From: Synechococcus sp. UW140
GTDB lineage: Bacteria; Cyanobacteriota; Cyanobacteriia; PCC-6307; Cyanobiaceae
Direction: 5' to 3'
Length of the DNA: 5,514 nucleotides
NCBI GenBank assembly: GCA_945878795.1
Contig: CAMDWF010000176.1
Coordinates: 1-5,514, forward strand
Positions within the stretch are counted from its first letter, which is position 1; each line of letters begins with the position of its first letter. Below, piece after piece: positions 3,767 to 5,514 of the stretch. The position numbers and the translations under genes were made by a program. The notes under the pieces were generated by a model, which was not told the origin of the DNA, did not search any database, and saw nothing but the letters and a program-made list of their open reading frames with translations.

Positions 3767-5306
3767 TCTCACTCCGATTTACACAGCGATAGAGGCGAGT
3801 AGCGGTAAGGAGCAACGGCTACCGCCGGGTCAGCTCGCCATCAAGCTGCGTGAGAGCCTCCCTGGCCGGTTGCGCTTCAACGAGCTGACCCTCACGCCCG
3901 AGATCGACGACGAGCCCATCCCAGGCCACAGCCTCGACGATCTCTATGTAGCCCTGTCGGAGCGGCGCTGGAATATCGACAAGGGCAAAGCCGTGGATGC
4001 CGTTCTAAGGGTCGCCAGGGAAAACACGTATCACCCCGTTGTGCAATACCTGGAGCACATCGAGCAGGACGACGGCATCGAGCCTGCAGACTTCAACACC
4101 CTGGCCTCCACCTACTTCGGCACCAACGAACCTCTCTATGACGAGATGCTCGCGGCCACCCTGGTGGCCGCTGTTGCCAGGGTTATGGAACCCGGTTGCA
4201 AGTTTGATACCTGTAGCGTGCTGAGAGGACCGCAGGGGATCGGCAAAAGCACCGCATGGCGCACCCTTGCCTCACCGGACTGGTTTTGCGACACCCCCCA
4301 GGCCAACGAGAAGGATCTCAAGCTGGCGATCCACACCGCCTGGATCTACGAACTGGCTGAGCTTGATGCCGTCACCGGTCGGAAGGAGGCGGCCGAGGTG
4401 AAGGCGGTTCTCAGTTCCCCGGTGGATCACTTCCGCCCGCCCTATGCCCGCACCAGTGAGAAGCATCCGCGCCGCTCGATTTTGGTTGCCACCTGCAACC
4501 GAGACGACTTTTTGCGTGATGAAACCGGGAGCCGCCGATTCTGGGTGATTGAGATTAACAAGCCCATCGACAACAACAGACTGAGGGATGACCGGGATCG
4601 AATCTGGCGTGCCGCCGTCCTGGCCTACCGCGCCGGCCGGTTGCCAATCCTCAGCCCCCTATCCCAGGTGGAGTCTGAGCGCCGCAACCTGGGCTATGCG
4701 CCGGAGCACCCATGGCTAGCCCTCCTGCTGCGATGGATGCCCTCAGCCCCATCTGAGTTCACCAGCGATCAGGCCCTCATCGGCTCCGGCTGCGTGGGTG
4801 ACAACCGCATCGAGCGAAAGCATCAAAACGAGGTTGCTCCCCTGCTCAAGTCGCTGGGCTTCACCCGCGATCAACACCAGAGCCGCGCCGATGGCGGTGC
4901 CAGGCCCCGGTTCTGGCGCCGAGCGCCTCAACCTGTCTCAGCCTCACCCGCAGGGGTTGAGACAGGCCAAACGCCAGGCCAGCACAGCGATTCAACCCTT
5001 CTGTCTCAACCTCTCAACCTTATACAAGAAAAGGAAGGAGAAAGAGGGAAAGGGGAAGATCTCAAGGCTAAAAAATTCCAGGAGTTACCAAAACAGGTTG
5101 AGAGGTTGAGACAGCAACCAGACAAGCGGGCTGAAATCCAGTCAGGGGAAAGGGTTTGCAAGTGGAGCCCCGCCGAAAAACGGTTTCAACCTGGCTGGGA
5201 GGTTGAGACAACCGACGGCACCGAGGCCAGGGTTTATCGCCCCGGCTCTCCCGGCCGGCTAACGGTGCCTATCGAGGAGCTGACTCTTGATCTCGATGCA
5301 GCCTGA
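3759..5306 (+). CDS. VapE/VirE-family P-loop helicase, with repeat-bearing C-terminal region
   Basis: A 515-residue protein of the virulence-associated E type, replicative ATPases/helicases of phages, satellites and islands. The Walker A loop is G-P-Q-G-I-G-K-S at 157-164. The Walker B-like strand is W-I-Y-E-L-A-E-L at 195-202. A sensor segment A-T-C-N-R-D-D-F-L is at 244-252, followed by the typical T-G-S-R-R-F-W at 256-262, where an arginine finger is expected. Residues ~318-387 look like a winged-helix module (H-Q-N-E-V-A-P-L-L-K-S-L-G-F ... R-P-R-F-W). Residues ~388-465 are a charged, low-complexity linker whose DNA carries the GGTTGAGA repeat cluster. Residues ~466-515 (F-Q-P-G-W-E-V ... 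V-Y-R-P-G ... V-P-I-E-E-L) suggest a small beta domain of unknown role. It probably works with the upstream primase at the element's origin. Confidence 0.85.
   Translation: MADLTPIYTAIEASSGKEQRLPPGQLAIKLRESLPGRLRFNELTLTPEIDDEPIPGHSLDDLYVALSERRWNIDKGKAVDAVLRVARENTYHPVVQYLEHIEQDDGIEPADFNTLASTYFGTNEPLYDEMLAATLVAAVARVMEPGCKFDTCSVLRGPQGIGKSTAWRTLASPDWFCDTPQANEKDLKLAIHTAWIYELAELDAVTGRKEAAEVKAVLSSPVDHFRPPYARTSEKHPRRSILVATCNRDDFLRDETGSRRFWVIEINKPIDNNRLRDDRDRIWRAAVLAYRAGRLPILSPLSQVESERRNLGYAPEHPWLALLLRWMPSAPSEFTSDQALIGSGCVGDNRIERKHQNEVAPLLKSLGFTRDQHQSRADGGARPRFWRRAPQPVSASPAGVETGQTPGQHSDSTLLSQPLNLIQEKEGERGKGEDLKAKKFQELPKQVERLRQQPDKRAEIQSGERVCKWSPAEKRFQPGWEVETTDGTEARVYRPGSPGRLTVPIEELTLDLDAA
4932..4966. 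repeat. Inverted repeat (12-bp arms) within the cluster
   Basis: CCTGTCTCAGCC (4932-4943) is complementary to GGTTGAGACAGG (4955-4966) apart from one position that would be a G-U pair in RNA. The loop is 11 bases. It is the left member of the two inverted pairs in the cluster. Confidence 0.75.
5001..5114. repeat. Perfect 20-bp inverted repeat flanking an A-rich spacer
   Basis: CTGTCTCAACCTCTCAACCT (5001-5020) is the exact reverse complement of 5095-5114. Pairing stops on both sides, so the identity is exactly 20 bp. Each arm holds two tandem 8-bp units. The 74-bp spacer is about 61% A+T, against clearly GC-rich surroundings. Confidence 0.9.
5026..5059 (+). other. 34-nt homopurine tract in the repeat spacer
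   Basis: Every base from 5026 to 5059 is A or G on the + strand. It lies between the arms of the 20-bp inverted repeat and encodes the charged Q-E-K-E-G-E-R-G-K-G-E-D part of the helicase linker. It could serve as an easily unwound or strand-asymmetric element of an origin, or only reflect Lys/Glu/Gly codons. Confidence 0.7.
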
Positions 5307-5393
5307 GCGACGGAGAACCCAACACTCGCAACCGGGAAAAACCTTGACGGAACCCTTTCATTCGACCTTTGCCCGAGGCTGCCCCCCCCCACC

Positions 5394-5415
5394 GCCCTGG
5401 GAGCGAAGCCAGGGC
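5394..5415. other. Stem-loop after the helicase gene
   Basis: GCCCTGG (5394-5400) pairs perfectly with CCAGGGC (5409-5415) around an 8-base loop, shortly after a run of nine C (5382-5390). No T-tract follows, so it is not a clear terminator. It may mark the end of the operon transcript. The rest of 5307-5514 shows no supported gene. Confidence 0.35.
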
Positions 5416-5514
5416 CACGAGATCACTGATATGACACAGGAATCTTGACCTTCGGCACGTACTCCTATCTGCAAAGCCCCGACCGATTAAGGCGCCGCCC
5501 ATGAGCTGCTGGTA

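Larger units (their letters stand above)
4926..5210. repeat. Cluster of GGTTGAGA/TCTCAACC repeats, candidate intragenic replication origin
   Basis: Within the 3' end of the helicase gene, GGTTGAGA occurs at 4955, 5096, 5104 and 5201. Its complement TCTCAACC occurs at 5004 and 5012, with one-mismatch copies at 4926 (CCTCAACC), 4936 (TCTCAGCC) and 5184 (TTTCAACC). The extended 11-mer GGTTGAGACAG is perfect at 4955 and 5104 and, in reverse, at 5001-5011; it has one mismatch at 4933-4943 (reverse) and 5201-5211. The copies are read in different codon phases (V-E-T, L-R-Q, P-V-S, L-S-Q), so selection appears to act on DNA. An iteron-type origin bound by an element protein is my inference. Confidence 0.7.

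Noticed and set aside
4932..5114. CRISPR array or insertion-sequence terminal repeats as an explanation of the repeat cluster
   Set aside because: The units are too short, vary in orientation and spacing, and lie within an intact coding frame; there is no transposase or regular spacer pattern.
5445..5514. New gene starting at ATG 5501 with a TTGACC-based promoter
   Set aside because: Only four codons are visible, there is no ribosome site, and no acceptable -10 element lies at the proper distance.

Overview
The window looks like part of a picocyanobacterial chromosome (Synechococcus/Cyanobium type). The clearest clue is a cyanobacterial-type LexA operator, GGTACATCTGTACC, directly in front of a lexA gene. 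The coding DNA is GC-rich. This assignment is an inference from gene content and operator type; no similarity search was possible.

Layout. Positions 1-412 hold no gene. The first ~290 bases are comparatively AT-rich and the rest is a GC-rich stretch with several short hairpins ahead of argF. Positions 413-1357 encode ornithine carbamoyltransferase (argF). Positions 1431-2042 encode the SOS repressor LexA, starting at a GTG just after its own operator. Positions 2095-2167 are tRNA-Ala(GGC), followed by a strong intrinsic terminator. These form the host core part. From about 2215 onward the content changes to an accessory module: a ~350-base non-coding stretch rich in short repeats, then four tightly packed ORFs on the + strand. 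They are an excisionase/AlpA-like helix-turn-helix protein, a 24-codon mini-ORF, a Prim-Pol/PriCT-2 type primase, and a VapE/VirE-type P-loop helicase. The last ~200 bases carry no supported gene.

How it works together. The order tRNA, HTH protein, primase, VapE helicase is typical of the replication module of integrated elements such as phage satellites (PICI/P4-like), tRNA-borne islands or prophages. The four ORFs are joined by short gaps or overlaps (9 nt, ATGA overlap, 8-nt overlap), so they are probably one translationally coupled operon. No integrase is present in the window; it may lie beyond the right edge or be lost.

The most interesting structure is at the 3' end of the helicase gene (about 4926-5210). 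Here at least eight copies of GGTTGAGA/TCTCAACC occur in both orientations, including a perfect 20-bp inverted repeat (5001-5020 and 5095-5114). The two arms flank an A-rich 74-bp spacer containing a 34-nt pure purine run. The repeats fall in different reading frames, so the DNA rather than the protein appears to be conserved. I propose this is an intragenic iteron-type replication origin of the element, comparable in layout to SaPI origins (iteron sets flanking an AT-rich stretch next to the initiator gene) and to the phage lambda origin inside gene O. A degenerate copy of the same motif lies near the element's left end (2316-2334).
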